Below are positions 8,852-17,469 of a DNA stretch of 64,000 bases, one piece after another. Each line of letters begins with the position of its first letter. Positions within the stretch are counted from its first letter, which is position 1. Origin of the DNA: Rhodococcus koreensis. GTDB lineage: Bacteria > Actinomycetota > Actinomycetes > Mycobacteriales > Mycobacteriaceae. The notes beneath the pieces are model-generated. The model saw nothing but the letters and a program-made list of their open reading frames with translations, ran no database searches and was not told the DNA's origin. The stretch is from positions 1,116,001 through 1,180,000 of the forward strand of contig NZ_FNSV01000005.1 of the NCBI RefSeq assembly GCF_900105905.1. The letters are read 5' to 3'. A program made the translations under genes and the position numbers.

Positions 8852-9886
8852 TCAGAAGAGGGTGAGCGCCGGTCCGGGACGACCCGCCCCGACCAGTTCA
8901 CGGCGATCCGGTTCGGGCTGCCCGGCCTCCCGGTGTTTCGCACCACCGCCGAGACCGTATCGGTCGACGAGCGGGTCGACTCGCTGCCTCAGCCACGCCT
9001 TGTATTCGGGCGGAACGTAGGCCGCCCGCCCGTACAACTGCCGGTACTGACGGACCAGCGCGGGATGCTCCGTCGACAGCCAGTTCATGAACCAGCCCTT
9101 GGTGCTGCCGCGTAGATGCATCGGAAAGACGGTCACGCCCGAGGCGCCGGCATCGGCGATCGATTCGAGCAGGCCGTCCAGGTGCCGCACCGAATCGGTG
9201 AGGAACGGAATGACGGGGGCCACCATCACATTGCACGGCAGCCCGGCGTCGGTGATCGCCCGGATCAGATCGAGGCGCGCCTTCGGGGTGGGCGTTCCCG
9301 GCTCGATCGACTTCTGGAGGTCGGGATCGTGGATCGCCAGCGAGACGCCGATGCTCACCGGGACCTGCCGGGCGGCGAGAGTCAGCAGCGGGAGGTCGCG
9401 CCGCAGCAGCGTCCCCTTGGTCAGAATCGAGAACGGGGTCGCGGATTCGGCAAGCGCGCGAATGATGCCGGGCATCAGACGGTACCGGCCCTCGGCGCGC
9501 TGATACGGATCGGTGTTGGTGCCGAGCGCCACGTGTTCACGCTTCCACGACCTGCGCCCCAACTCCTTGCGCAGCACCGCCGCGACGTTGGTCTTCACGA
9601 CGATCTGGCTGTCGAAGTCGCGGCCCGCGTCGAGGTCGAGGTATTCGTGGGTGGGCCGGGCGAAACAGTAGCGGCACGAGTGTGAGCACCCGCGAAAGGC
9701 ATTGACGGTGAACCGGAATGGCAGTTGCGACTCCTCGGGCATCTTGTTCAGCGCGCTCTTGCAGAGCACTTCGTGAAAGGTGATGCCGTCGAACTCGGGT
9801 GTCTGCACGCTGCGCACCAGCCCGGCGCGTTCCAGCCCCGGCAATGCACCGTCGTCGGCGTCGACCGCTTGCCCATCCCACCTCAT
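8852..9886 (-). CDS. Radical SAM protein, Rv2578c family
   Basis: A 344-residue enzyme with the radical SAM cluster motif CxxxCxxC (RGCSHSCRYCFARPTHEYLD, near residue 70) that binds a 4Fe-4S cluster and S-adenosylmethionine. It belongs to the SplB-like/Rv2578c family by the segments ALGTNTDPYQRAEGRYRLMP and VTVFPMHLRGSTKGWFMNWL. The reaction is not known. The position after the aspS-YpfJ block matches M. tuberculosis synteny. The last 30 residues are a low-complexity tail. ATG at 9886 gives the usual family length. Confidence 0.88.
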   Translation of the reverse strand: MRWDGQAVDADDGALPGLERAGLVRSVQTPEFDGITFHEVLCKSALNKMPEESQLPFRFTVNAFRGCSHSCRYCFARPTHEYLDLDAGRDFDSQIVVKTNVAAVLRKELGRRSWKREHVALGTNTDPYQRAEGRYRLMPGIIRALAESATPFSILTKGTLLRRDLPLLTLAARQVPVSIGVSLAIHDPDLQKSIEPGTPTPKARLDLIRAITDAGLPCNVMVAPVIPFLTDSVRHLDGLLESIADAGASGVTVFPMHLRGSTKGWFMNWLSTEHPALVRQYRQLYGRAAYVPPEYKAWLRQRVDPLVDRYGLGGGAKHREAGQPEPDRRELVGAGRPGPALTLF

Positions 9887-10003
9887 GAGTACATGCGAAC
9901 ATTTGTTCTAACCGGTGTCAAGACTTCGCACCGAGTGGACACGAGATCGTCACCGTCGACCGCGCTGGTGAGCGCCGGATCGGGGCTTGCGACAATGTCG
10001 CTC

Positions 10004-10393
10004 ATGTCGAACAGAAACAACGTCTCGTCCGGTTCCGAGTGGGAAGGCAAGATCGGCTATTCCCGTGCCGTGCGTATCGGGCAACTCGTGTCCGTGTCGG
10101 GCACCACCGCGTCGGGTCCCGACGGCCCCGTCGGCGGAGATGATCTCGCAGAGCAGACCCGCGAGGCGCTGCGCCGAATCGAGGCGGCGCTCGCGGAGGC
10201 CGGCGCGAGCACGACCGACGTGATCCGCACCCGCATGTACCTCACCGACATGAGCCGGTGGGAAGAAGCGGGCATCGCACACGGCGAGGTCTTCGGCGAG
10301 ATCCGTCCCGCCACGACGATCCTCGAGGTCAGCGCGCTGATCGCCCCCGGCCTGCTCATCGAGATCGAGGCCGACGCCGTCATCGGCGACTGA
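10004..10393 (+). CDS. RidA/YjgF-family protein
   Basis: A 129-residue protein of the YjgF/YER057c/UK114 family, usually homotrimeric enamine/imine deaminases that protect PLP enzymes. Visible signatures are SRAVRIGQLVSVSGTT, the helix QTREALRRIEAALAEAGAST and the C-terminal IAPGLLIEIEADAVI, where canonical RidA has the Arg and Glu that bind the imino acid. An in-frame ATG at 9995 (MSL...) is an alternative start three codons earlier. The gene stands alone, divergent from the radical SAM gene. Confidence 0.88.
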   Translation: MSNRNNVSSGSEWEGKIGYSRAVRIGQLVSVSGTTASGPDGPVGGDDLAEQTREALRRIEAALAEAGASTTDVIRTRMYLTDMSRWEEAGIAHGEVFGEIRPATTILEVSALIAPGLLIEIEADAVIGD

Positions 10394-10503
10394 CCGTCCG
10401 GGGAGGCGGCACCACGCCGACGAGCCCACGTCCGCCTCCCCGCCTACCGGTGGTCCACCGGAAGTACCCACTCTTCGACGACATTGGGTGAACAATTGTC
10501 GCG

Positions 10504-11487
10504 GTGAGCCCCCTGGGACGAATCGGTCGAGCGCTCCTCGCGTTCGCGCTGGTCGTTGTCATCGGCACGGTCGGATACATCGTCCTCGGCTTCGGGCTCC
10601 TGGACGCGCTCTACCAGACCGTCACCACGATCACGACCGTCGGATTCCGCGAAGTACATCCGCTCAGCCGCGTCGGAGAAATATTCACGATCATACTCAT
10701 CCTTGCGGGGGTGGGCACCGCGCTGTACATGTTCGGCGTCCTCCTCGAGGCGCTCATCGAGGGCCACCTACGCCACCACATGGAGAGACGGCGAATGGAT
10801 CGACGCATCAGCCGGATGACCGGCCACATCATCATCTGCGGATGGGGCCGGGTGGGTACTGCGAGCGCGCAATACCTCACCTCACTCGGCCGCGAGATCG
10901 TCGTCATCGACCGCGAACCGGACAGACTCCGAGATATCGAGCATCCCACCGTCATCGGCGACGTCACCGACGACCGGACCCTCGAAGCAGCCGGGATCGC
11001 GCATGCACACGCCTTGATCTCCGCGCTCGACACCGACGCCGACAACGTGTACGTCACGCTGTCGAGCCGGGCATTGCGCCCGGATCTCATCATCATCGCC
11101 CGCGCCCGGAACGAGGGGTCGATGTCCAAACTGGTACGCGCCGGCGCCAACCGGGTTGTAAACCCGCAACTGATCGGCGGCCGCCGAATGGGTTCCTTTG
11201 CACTGCAACCCCACGTGGCCGAATTCTTCGACGTGGTGATGCACGACGAAACCCTCGACTACCGAATGGAAGAGATCACCGTCGGTTCCGCTTCACCCTG
11301 GGTGGGATACACGCTCGCGCAGATGGGACTTCACGTAAGCGGCGCACTGCTACTTGCGATTCGCACCGTCTCCGGTCAGTTCGTCGCCAATCCGGCGCCC
11401 ACTATCCAACTCGAACCCGAAACGATCCTCATCGCTCTCGGAACCCCCGACGAACTCGATGCGGCACGCCACCACGTCAACCCGTAA
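10504..11487 (+). CDS. Two-TM potassium channel with RCK (TrkA-N/TrkA-C) domains
   Basis: A 327-residue protein starting at GTG. Two transmembrane helices (about residues 8-30 and 62-85) flank a pore loop with the selectivity filter TTITTVGF, where TVGF replaces the common TVGYG. A Rossmann RCK domain follows (IIICGWGRVGTASAQYL, with conserved Asp at VVIDREPDRL), then a C-terminal RCK-C domain from about residue 245. This is the MthK/GsuK-like layout; nucleotide or ion binding to the RCK ring would gate K+ flux. No regulator is adjacent. Confidence 0.88.
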   Translation: MSPLGRIGRALLAFALVVVIGTVGYIVLGFGLLDALYQTVTTITTVGFREVHPLSRVGEIFTIILILAGVGTALYMFGVLLEALIEGHLRHHMERRRMDRRISRMTGHIIICGWGRVGTASAQYLTSLGREIVVIDREPDRLRDIEHPTVIGDVTDDRTLEAAGIAHAHALISALDTDADNVYVTLSSRALRPDLIIIARARNEGSMSKLVRAGANRVVNPQLIGGRRMGSFALQPHVAEFFDVVMHDETLDYRMEEITVGSASPWVGYTLAQMGLHVSGALLLAIRTVSGQFVANPAPTIQLEPETILIALGTPDELDAARHHVNP

Positions 11488-11913
11488 CTCCCTGCGCGGG
11501 TTGATCACCGGCCTACCCGAGGGCTCACACCGAACCGATGTGGGCGGCTCTCGAGGGGTCACCTCCCTGTGTTCTCTGCCGAAACAACCTCGGCTTCATC
11601 AGGTTTCCCAACGATCCGGACTCGACGAACTCGGTCGCGGCCGCGGATCGACAGATTCCGATCGAGGTCGACGGCCTCCGCCCCGCCCTTCCCCGGCGTC
11701 ACCGTCCTGACCATCCGGGTTGGCCGGAGGAGGACACACATGCGATGAATGCGCGGGGTGAGGCATCGCCCATGAGAGGCCGCGCGGCCGGTTGGTCACC
11801 CGTCACGTTGTGGCGGATGCGTGTCATTCGCGCCCCAACCGCGCCGAGTGGCCCGATAATCGGGCGAGCACCGGTTGCGTCGTTGCCGGTGCATCGTCGC
11901 AGGAGGTGCCGAA
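11488..11913. other. Long non-coding stretch before the PBP gene
   Basis: About 425 bases with no ORF I can support. A plus-strand frame from 11538 is open but runs into the PBP gene in another frame and loses protein-like composition, so I treat it as noise. The last 13 bases carry a strong AGGAGGT ribosome binding site (11901-11907) that decides the TTG start of the PBP. No riboswitch fold is recognisable. Confidence 0.4.
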
Positions 11914-13977
11914 TTGCAATCCAGGACCGTTCTCAAACTCACCGGCGCCACGGTGGCCGCGGGAGTGCTGCTGGCCGGGGTGATGTTCCCGATCGCCGCC
12001 GGGCTGGGGTACGCATCCAACCGCGCCGCCGACAGCGTCGGTAACTCCTCGGCCGAACTGGCCGACGGGGTGGTGCCTGCGGTGACGACCATGACCGACG
12101 TCACCGGCAACCCGATCGCCTGGCTGTACGACCAGCGCCGATTCGAGGTCCCGAGCGACCAGATCTCCAACGACATGAAACTGGCGATTCTCTCCATCGA
12201 GGACAGACGGTTCGGCGAACACCAGGGGGTGGACTGGCAGGGCACGATGCGGGCGTTCTTCACCAACACCACCAGCGGTCAGATCGAACAGGGTGCCTCG
12301 ACGATCAATCAGCAGTACGTGAAGAACTACCTGCTCCACGTGGTCGCCAAGACCGACGGCGAACGCCGGGCCGCGATCGAGACCACGCCGGTCCGCAAGA
12401 TCCGCGAGATCCGGATGGCGATGACCCTCGACCAGGAACTCTCCAAAGAGGAAATTCTCACCCGGTATCTGAATCTGGTGCCATTCGGCAACGGTTCCTT
12501 CGGGGTGCAGGACGCCGCCCGCACGTACTTCGGCATCGACGCCAAGGACCTGAACCTGGAGCAGTCGGCGATGCTCGCGGGCATGGTGCAGTCCAGCTCC
12601 GCACTCAACCCCTACACCAACCCGGAGGGGGTGTTCGAGCGCCGCAACGTCGTCCTGGACACCCTGGTCGTGAATGTTCCGGACCGGGCCGCCGAGATCC
12701 GCGCCCTGAAGGAGACGCCGCTCGGGGTGCTCCCGAAACCGAACAACCTGCCCCGCGGATGCATCGCCGCCGGCGACCGCGGGTTCTTCTGCGACTACGC
12801 GTTGCAGTACCTCCAGAACGCCGGACTGTCGCGGGAGCAACTCGAAAGGGGCGGCTACCTGATCCGCACCACCCTCGATCCGGCCGTACAGGGATCGGTG
12901 AAGTCGGCGGTGTCCACCTACGCCGACCCGAAACTCCCGGACATCGCGAGCGTGATGAACGTCGTGCAACCCGGGCAGGACCAACACCGAGTCCTGGCGA
13001 TGGCGGGCAGCCGCAACTACGGCCTGGACGCAGCCGCCGCCGAGACGGTGCAGGAGCTGCCCTATTCCCTCTCCGGGCACGGCGCCGGATCGGTGTTCAA
13101 GATCTTCACCACGGCAGCGGCCATGGAGAAGGGGCTGCGTCTGAACGCGATCCTCGACGTACCGGGCCGGTTCGATGCCTACGGGATGGGCGACGGCGGC
13201 GCGCCCGGGTGTCCCGGCGGCGCCTACTGCGTGCAGAACGCCGCCCCGTATCCGCGGGCACTGTCGCTCACCGACGCCCTCGCCCAGTCACCGAACACCG
13301 CGTTCGTGAAACTTCTCCAGGCCACCGGGGTCGATGCGACGGTGGACATGGCGGTACGCCTCGGCATGCGGTCCTACAACGAACCGGGCACGTCCGGGTT
13401 CGGGGACCAGAGCCTGGCCGACATGCAGAAAGACCAGAATCTGGGGTCGTTCACCCTCGGCCCGGTGTGGATCAATCCGCTGGAGCTGTCGAATGTCGCC
13501 GCGACCCTGGCCTCACACGGCAAGTGGTGCCCGCCGAGCCCGATCGACTCCATCGTCGACCGGCAGGGCCGGCCGGTCCCGCTCACCCAGCAGGCGTGCG
13601 AGCAGGTCATCGATCCCGGCCTGGCCGACACCCTGTCCAACGCGCTCAGCAAGGACGACCTGCCCGGTGGCACGGCGTCGGCCGCGGCCGGCGCCGCCGG
13701 GTGGAAACTGCCGATGTCCGGCAAGACCGGGACCACCGAATCGCACATGTCGTCGGCTTTCGTCGGGTACACGAACAACCTGGCCGGCAGCGTCTACGTG
13801 TTCGGGGACACTCCGACCCCCGGCCAGATCTGTACCAGCCCGCTGCGCGCGTGCGGGGACGGAAACCTGTTCGGCGGCACCGAGCCGGCCCGCACCTGGT
13901 TCACGGCGATGATGCCGATCGCGAACAACTTCGGCCCCACCGCCCTGCCTCCGATCGACCCGCGCTACGCCCGCTGA
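11914..13977 (+). CDS. Class A penicillin-binding protein
   Basis: A bifunctional peptidoglycan synthase of 687 residues. A single N-terminal membrane anchor (about residues 5-30) is followed by a GT51 glycosyltransferase domain (ILSIEDRRFGEHQGVDWQGT with the catalytic Glu, and GASTINQQYVKNYL) and then a transpeptidase domain with SVFK (SxxK), SPN (SxN) and KTG (SGKTGTTES). No PASTA repeats follow the transpeptidase, unlike PonA2. The start is TTG at 11914, chosen because a near-perfect AGGAGGT lies six bases upstream; the in-frame ATG at 11875 has no such site. It stands alone and ends before a strong hairpin. Confidence 0.92.
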   Translation: MQSRTVLKLTGATVAAGVLLAGVMFPIAAGLGYASNRAADSVGNSSAELADGVVPAVTTMTDVTGNPIAWLYDQRRFEVPSDQISNDMKLAILSIEDRRFGEHQGVDWQGTMRAFFTNTTSGQIEQGASTINQQYVKNYLLHVVAKTDGERRAAIETTPVRKIREIRMAMTLDQELSKEEILTRYLNLVPFGNGSFGVQDAARTYFGIDAKDLNLEQSAMLAGMVQSSSALNPYTNPEGVFERRNVVLDTLVVNVPDRAAEIRALKETPLGVLPKPNNLPRGCIAAGDRGFFCDYALQYLQNAGLSREQLERGGYLIRTTLDPAVQGSVKSAVSTYADPKLPDIASVMNVVQPGQDQHRVLAMAGSRNYGLDAAAAETVQELPYSLSGHGAGSVFKIFTTAAAMEKGLRLNAILDVPGRFDAYGMGDGGAPGCPGGAYCVQNAAPYPRALSLTDALAQSPNTAFVKLLQATGVDATVDMAVRLGMRSYNEPGTSGFGDQSLADMQKDQNLGSFTLGPVWINPLELSNVAATLASHGKWCPPSPIDSIVDRQGRPVPLTQQACEQVIDPGLADTLSNALSKDDLPGGTASAAAGAAGWKLPMSGKTGTTESHMSSAFVGYTNNLAGSVYVFGDTPTPGQICTSPLRACGDGNLFGGTEPARTWFTAMMPIANNFGPTALPPIDPRYAR

Positions 13978-13986
13978 CCGGGTGGT

Positions 13987-14020
13987 GTGGAGGCCCGCGA
14001 CGACCTGAGCGGGCCTCCAC
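13987..14020. terminator. Bidirectional hairpin between convergent PBP and methyltransferase genes
   Basis: A perfect 12-bp inverted repeat (GTGGAGGCCCGC 13987-13998 with its complement at 14009-14020, 10-base loop) lies between two converging stop codons. There is no T tract, as is usual for actinobacterial terminators. Confidence 0.7.
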
Positions 14021-14062
14021 CCCTGTGCGGTTCAGCGCCACCCGGGTTCGGCACGCCGCCCC

Positions 14063-15355
14063 TCAGGTGTGCGCCCGCAAGAGTTCGTCGCGGGTGCCGG
14101 GCATGCCGCTGCTGCCCCGATCGGTGCTTTTGACTGCCAGAATCTGGTTGATCCCGAGCCGGTTCGCCGAGAAGGCCAAGGCCGCTCCGGCCATGTACAG
14201 CCGCCACACCCGTGCCCGCCCGGCGCTGCTGGAGGCCACCGCCTCGTCCCAGTTCGCCTCCAGGTTCGCCACCCAAGCCCGCAGGGTCAGCGCGTAGTGC
14301 TCGCGCAGCGACTCGACGTCGCGCACCTCGAAGCCGGCACCTTCGAGCGCGTCGATCATCGGTGCCATCGGTTCGATTTCACCGTCGGGGAACACATAGC
14401 GATCGATGAACGACGTCGTGGAGAAACTGTCCGCGGTCTTGCGTGGTCGCCGCGAGATCGCGTGGTTGAGCAACCGGCCCTCCGGGCGTAACAGTGCGAA
14501 CAGGTCCGCAGCGTAGGTCGCCAGCATCGTTTCGCCGACGTGTTCGGCCATGCCGATGCTCGAGATCGCGTCGTAGGGGCCGTCCGCGACGTCGCGGTAG
14601 TCCTGGACCCTGATCTGCACCAACTCCCCCACCCCGGCGTCGACCATCCGTTTGGCGGCGTAGTCCGCCTGCTCGTGGGACAGGGTGACACCGACGACGT
14701 GCACACCGTAATGACGTGCCGCGTGCAGCGCGAAAGTCCCCCACCCGCAGCCGACGTCGAGTACCCGCATCCCCGCGGTCAGTCCGAGCTTGCGGGCCAC
14801 CAGATCGCATTTGGCGTACTGGGCCGCGTCCAGATCCCCGCCCGGCTCCGCCCAGTACGCACACGAGTAGGTCATCGACTCACCGAGCACGAGTCGATAG
14901 AAATCGTTGCCGACGTCGTAGTGGTGGCTGATCGCGGCGGCGTCACGAGCCTTGTCGTGCCGGCGCCCGCGCGCCAATTTCATCTCCTCCGCCGGCGGCT
15001 TCGGTGGCAGCCCGACGATCCCCAGGCGCAGCGCCGCCGTCACCAGTGCCTTCTTCGTCTGCCCGTCTATCCGCACACCGGGGCCCCGGCTCGGGTCCGC
15101 CACCTCCTCCAGCGCGTCCAGTCCGGCGAGCAGGTCACCCTCGATGTCGATGTCGCCGGACACGTAAGCCCGGGCGAAACCGAGATCGTTCGGCGCCCAC
15201 AGCAACCGCCGCAGACCACGCCGATTGGCGAGGTGCACCTGCCACGGCGCGTCCGGAGGCCCACTGCGACTACCGTCCCAGCACCTGATCCCCACCGGAA
15301 CCTGTGTACCGAGCACCGCGCGAACCAGCGGAGCCACCGTGTCAGCGACCGTCAT
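14063..15355 (-). CDS. Cyclopropane-fatty-acyl-phospholipid synthase family methyltransferase
   Basis: A 430-residue SAM-dependent methyltransferase of the CFA/mycolic acid cyclopropanase family. The SAM site is VLDVGCGWGTFALHAARHYG; upstream is the family signature ISHHYDVGNDFYRLVLGESM with YSCAYW, and downstream SIGMAEHVGE and NHAISRRPRK. It would add a methylene or methyl to membrane acyl chains (cyclopropanation, or UfaA-like 10-methyl branching). Start ATG 15355 (MTVADTVAPLV) has GGAGGTGGG directly upstream; a longer frame to 15427 lacks this site. The 3' neighbour on the other strand is the PBP gene. Confidence 0.9.
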   Translation of the reverse strand: MTVADTVAPLVRAVLGTQVPVGIRCWDGSRSGPPDAPWQVHLANRRGLRRLLWAPNDLGFARAYVSGDIDIEGDLLAGLDALEEVADPSRGPGVRIDGQTKKALVTAALRLGIVGLPPKPPAEEMKLARGRRHDKARDAAAISHHYDVGNDFYRLVLGESMTYSCAYWAEPGGDLDAAQYAKCDLVARKLGLTAGMRVLDVGCGWGTFALHAARHYGVHVVGVTLSHEQADYAAKRMVDAGVGELVQIRVQDYRDVADGPYDAISSIGMAEHVGETMLATYAADLFALLRPEGRLLNHAISRRPRKTADSFSTTSFIDRYVFPDGEIEPMAPMIDALEGAGFEVRDVESLREHYALTLRAWVANLEANWDEAVASSSAGRARVWRLYMAGAALAFSANRLGINQILAVKSTDRGSSGMPGTRDELLRAHT

Positions 15356-15427
15356 ACCCACCTCCGTCGAAGTGTGGGTCCGGCGTGCGCACTTCATGCC
15401 GCTCGCCGTGACCCACAGACCTGTCAA

Positions 15428-15570
15428 CCCTCAAACGTCCCGAAATCCACCTCGTCGACCATATCGATGGAACGTCCGTCGCCGCAGACCATCACACCAA
15501 CTACTGCTACCGATACGGGCGTCGCGATTCTCGAATCTCGCCGCCCGCACGCCTGGGAACGACTAGATCA
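15428..15570. other. Gap between methyltransferase gene and IS element, possible interrupted gene
   Basis: This 143-base stretch is the left flank of the IS element. On the plus strand one frame reads continuously into the element (RPEIHLVDHIDGTSVAADHH...) without an obvious start, so a gene fragment cut by the insertion is possible. It also must carry the methyltransferase promoter. I cannot match it to a family. Confidence 0.25.
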
Positions 15571-15720
15571 ACTACCCGGTCCTGAAGGACGCGGGTTTGC
15601 TGCTCACGTTCTCACTGGCTGTGAGAGGCGTGGCTGCTTTAGGCACGGTTGATTGGGCGGCCCGGTAGTTGTCGTGTCCGAGTGCGGCAATGTTGGCGGC
15701 GGCGTTATGGTCCGCGTGGC
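15560..15720 (-). ncRNA. Predicted omega (reRNA) region at the tnpB 3' end
   Basis: By analogy with characterised TnpB systems, the guide RNA scaffold overlaps the 3' end of tnpB and runs to the right end of the element, with the guide read from flanking DNA (here the bases just below about 15565, minus strand). The visible support is the stable hairpin at 15575-15595 overlapping the tnpB stop. Extent and 5' end are guesses. Confidence 0.3.
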
Positions 15721-16810
15721 CGGTCCATCCGCAGCCGCGGCACCGGAAGAGTGCTTGACTGTGCCTATTCGCGGTGTCGCAGTGCCCGCAGCGGTGGCAC
15801 GTCTTACTGGTATTGCGAGGGTTGATCACCTGCACCGGCACTCCTGCGGCGTGCGCCTTATAGGTGATCTGGTCGCGCAGTTGCGCGTAGGCCCAGGAGT
15901 GCAGTTGTTGCCGTTGTCTGCGTGCGAGCCGTACCCGGTCCCGGATTCCCGACAGGTCTTCTACCGCGATTCCTTGACCGGTGCGTTGTGCCTGGGCAAC
16001 AATCGTTTTCGAGAGTTGGTGATTGATGTCGGTGGCGTACCGAGTCTCCTTCCTACGCCGTTTCTTCAGTTTTCGTTTCGCGGACTTGGTCCCCACCTTT
16101 TGCAGCGCGGACCGGATGGTTCCGTTCTTTTTCCGGCGGGCGGTGACCGCACCACCGGACCACCGGACGTCGAGTTCGGCCGGGTCGTCTGCGGTGGTCA
16201 CCGCCAGGTTCACGATCCCCAAGTCCACGCCCAGCCACCCGGTGGGGTCGTCGGCGGGGACCAGCCGCTGCGGTGCGTCGGTGTCGACGGTTGCGTGCAG
16301 GTAGAAAGATCCGTCGCGGAAAATCAGATCCGACTCGCCTGTGCGGTCGGCGAGCATTGTCAGCTGCCACGGCGCGCACACGAATCCGACGTTGCGCATC
16401 CGGCCCGCGGTCGTCCAGATCGACACCGTCGATCGATCGATCTGCCACGACAAGCACCGATCGTCGAACGGTTGGCCCGCGTCCTGACGGAACACGATCG
16501 CCTTACCCGCAACCTTCGCATACCGTGTCGATCCCGGCGTGCCGTAATTGCCGTTACGCAGGTTCGCGGTCCGGGTCGCGTACGCATCCGCGACTTTCTT
16601 GATGACCCGGATCGCCGGTTGCGCCGACAACCCGCACGCTTTGAGCTGGGCATAGACCTGCTTTTGCAGCGCGAACGGGCGCCGATCAGCGGCGGTGTGC
16701 GCGAGCTGCGCAACCATGTTCGCCCCCGCATTGCACAACTCCAGTGTCGATTTCAGCGCCACATACTGCTCCGGGGTGGGAGCCAGCTTGACGACAACGA
16801 TCCGCTTCAC
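15572..16810 (-). CDS. tnpB: TnpB, RNA-guided nuclease of IS605-type element
   Basis: A 412-residue TnpB (OrfB with zinc ribbon). The RuvC-like catalytic triad is intact: D196 in GWLGVDLGIVNLAV, E284 in IAVEDLSGIR, D367 in GHADHNAAANI. The zinc ribbon CxxC...CxxC (C338, C341, C357, C360) is complete. A basic segment (RKLKKRRRKETR) precedes the second RuvC motif. TnpB proteins are guided by an omega/reRNA from the element's right end and cut DNA next to a TAM, helping the element persist. Length and motifs suggest a functional protein, unlike the many decayed copies in genomes. Confidence 0.93.
   Translation of the reverse strand: MKRIVVVKLAPTPEQYVALKSTLELCNAGANMVAQLAHTAADRRPFALQKQVYAQLKACGLSAQPAIRVIKKVADAYATRTANLRNGNYGTPGSTRYAKVAGKAIVFRQDAGQPFDDRCLSWQIDRSTVSIWTTAGRMRNVGFVCAPWQLTMLADRTGESDLIFRDGSFYLHATVDTDAPQRLVPADDPTGWLGVDLGIVNLAVTTADDPAELDVRWSGGAVTARRKKNGTIRSALQKVGTKSAKRKLKKRRRKETRYATDINHQLSKTIVAQAQRTGQGIAVEDLSGIRDRVRLARRQRQQLHSWAYAQLRDQITYKAHAAGVPVQVINPRNTSKTCHRCGHCDTANRHSQALFRCRGCGWTGHADHNAAANIAALGHDNYRAAQSTVPKAATPLTASENVSSKPASFRTG
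15575..15595. repeat. Subterminal hairpin at the tnpB end of the IS element
   Basis: CCCG-GTCCT pairs with AGGAC-(G)-CGGG around a two-base centre, with one bulged G. It overlaps the tnpB stop codon. In IS605-type elements such a hairpin is bound by TnpA and marks the right end. Confidence 0.6.
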
Positions 16811-16845
16811 ACCCTGCGCCTTTCCCTGCGGATACTCTTTGGTCT

Positions 16846-17358
16846 ATGTCACCGAGATGGCCGCCTGACCCGAACATACGCCGCGGTCGTAGCGTTGTCT
16901 CCAACCTACATGCACACTTGGTCTTCGTCACGAAGTATCGTCGCGGTGCGTTCACCGACCCGATGCTGACCCGATGCGGGCAGATCATGGCAGAGGTGTG
17001 TGACAAGTTCGGCGCAACGTTGACCGAGTTCACCGGAGAAACCGACCACGTCCACCTCTTGATCCACTACCCACCTACCGTGCAACTCTCCACCCTGGTC
17101 AACAGCCTCAAGGGCGTCTCCGCTCGATACCTGCGCCAAGAGTTCCCCGACCACATCCAGAAATACCTGTGGGGCAATCACTTCTGGTCACCGTCCTACT
17201 TCGCCGCCTCCGCCGGCGGAGCCCCACTCGCCATCGTCGCCGAGTACATCACCAACCAACAACGACCCGAACCCACACCAGAAAGCGACCCCGCTACGCG
17301 CGATCCCGCAATACAGAATCAGCTTCCTCCCGGCCCCCAAGGGCCAGGCTTCCTCTGA
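16846..17358 (+). CDS. tnpA: TnpA, Y1 (HUH) transposase of IS200/IS605 family
   Basis: A 170-residue transposase. The HUH motif is present at H68 and H70 (GETDHVHLLIHY), and the catalytic tyrosine is probably Y134 in AEYITNQQ. The fold start is SNLHAHLVFVTKYRRGAF. It cuts single-stranded DNA at the ends of the element, joins them through a 5'-phosphotyrosine, and acts as a dimer. The C-terminal ~30 residues (after NQQRPEP) are encoded by the element-end hairpin region and look like non-structural tail. Divergent from tnpB. Confidence 0.92.
   Translation: MSPRWPPDPNIRRGRSVVSNLHAHLVFVTKYRRGAFTDPMLTRCGQIMAEVCDKFGATLTEFTGETDHVHLLIHYPPTVQLSTLVNSLKGVSARYLRQEFPDHIQKYLWGNHFWSPSYFAASAGGAPLAIVAEYITNQQRPEPTPESDPATRDPAIQNQLPPGPQGPGFL
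17332..17345. repeat. Subterminal hairpin at the tnpA end of the IS element
   Basis: GGCCC-CCAA-GGGCC, flanked by near-matching GG/CC pairs, overlaps the 3' end of tnpA. It corresponds to the left-end hairpin read on the minus strand, placing the element boundary within about 20 bases to the right. Confidence 0.55.
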
Positions 17359-17370
17359 TTAACCCGGTGA

Positions 17371-17469
17371 ATGTCGGTGTTCTCTGCTCGTCACGCCGAC
17401 GACCCTGAAGTGGTCGCCCAGGTCGCCTGGACCCGCAGGCACAGCGAAAGGACTCTCCGTGCCCACTGA
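17371..17469 (+). CDS. Short ORF beside the IS element, possible gene remnant
   Basis: A 32-residue frame (MSVFSARHADDPEVVAQVAW...) begins just outside the IS element, directly after an in-frame TGA, and its stop overlaps the GTG start of the ANTAR gene by 11 bases. The overlap suggests that a real upstream gene once ended here and was coupled to the ANTAR gene; the IS may have removed its front. No family is recognisable and no ribosome binding site is seen. Confidence 0.25.
   Translation: MSVFSARHADDPEVVAQVAWTRRHSERTLRAH

Larger units (their letters stand above)
15565..17366. mobile_element. IS200/IS605-family element with divergent tnpA and tnpB
   Basis: An ~1.8 kb element with tnpB on the minus strand and tnpA on the plus strand, 35 bases apart, the layout of IS605 itself. 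Each outer end overlaps the 3' end of a transposase gene and carries a subterminal hairpin (15575-15595 and 17332-17345) rather than terminal inverted repeats, as expected for single-strand Y1 transposition. Such elements make no target duplication, and none is seen. Boundaries are estimates within about 10 bases. Both ORFs are intact, so the element may be active. Confidence 0.85.

Noticed and set aside
11538-12044. 168-codon frame before and into the PBP gene
   Set aside because: The second half is the PBP gene read in the wrong frame; the first half has no family and no ribosome site.
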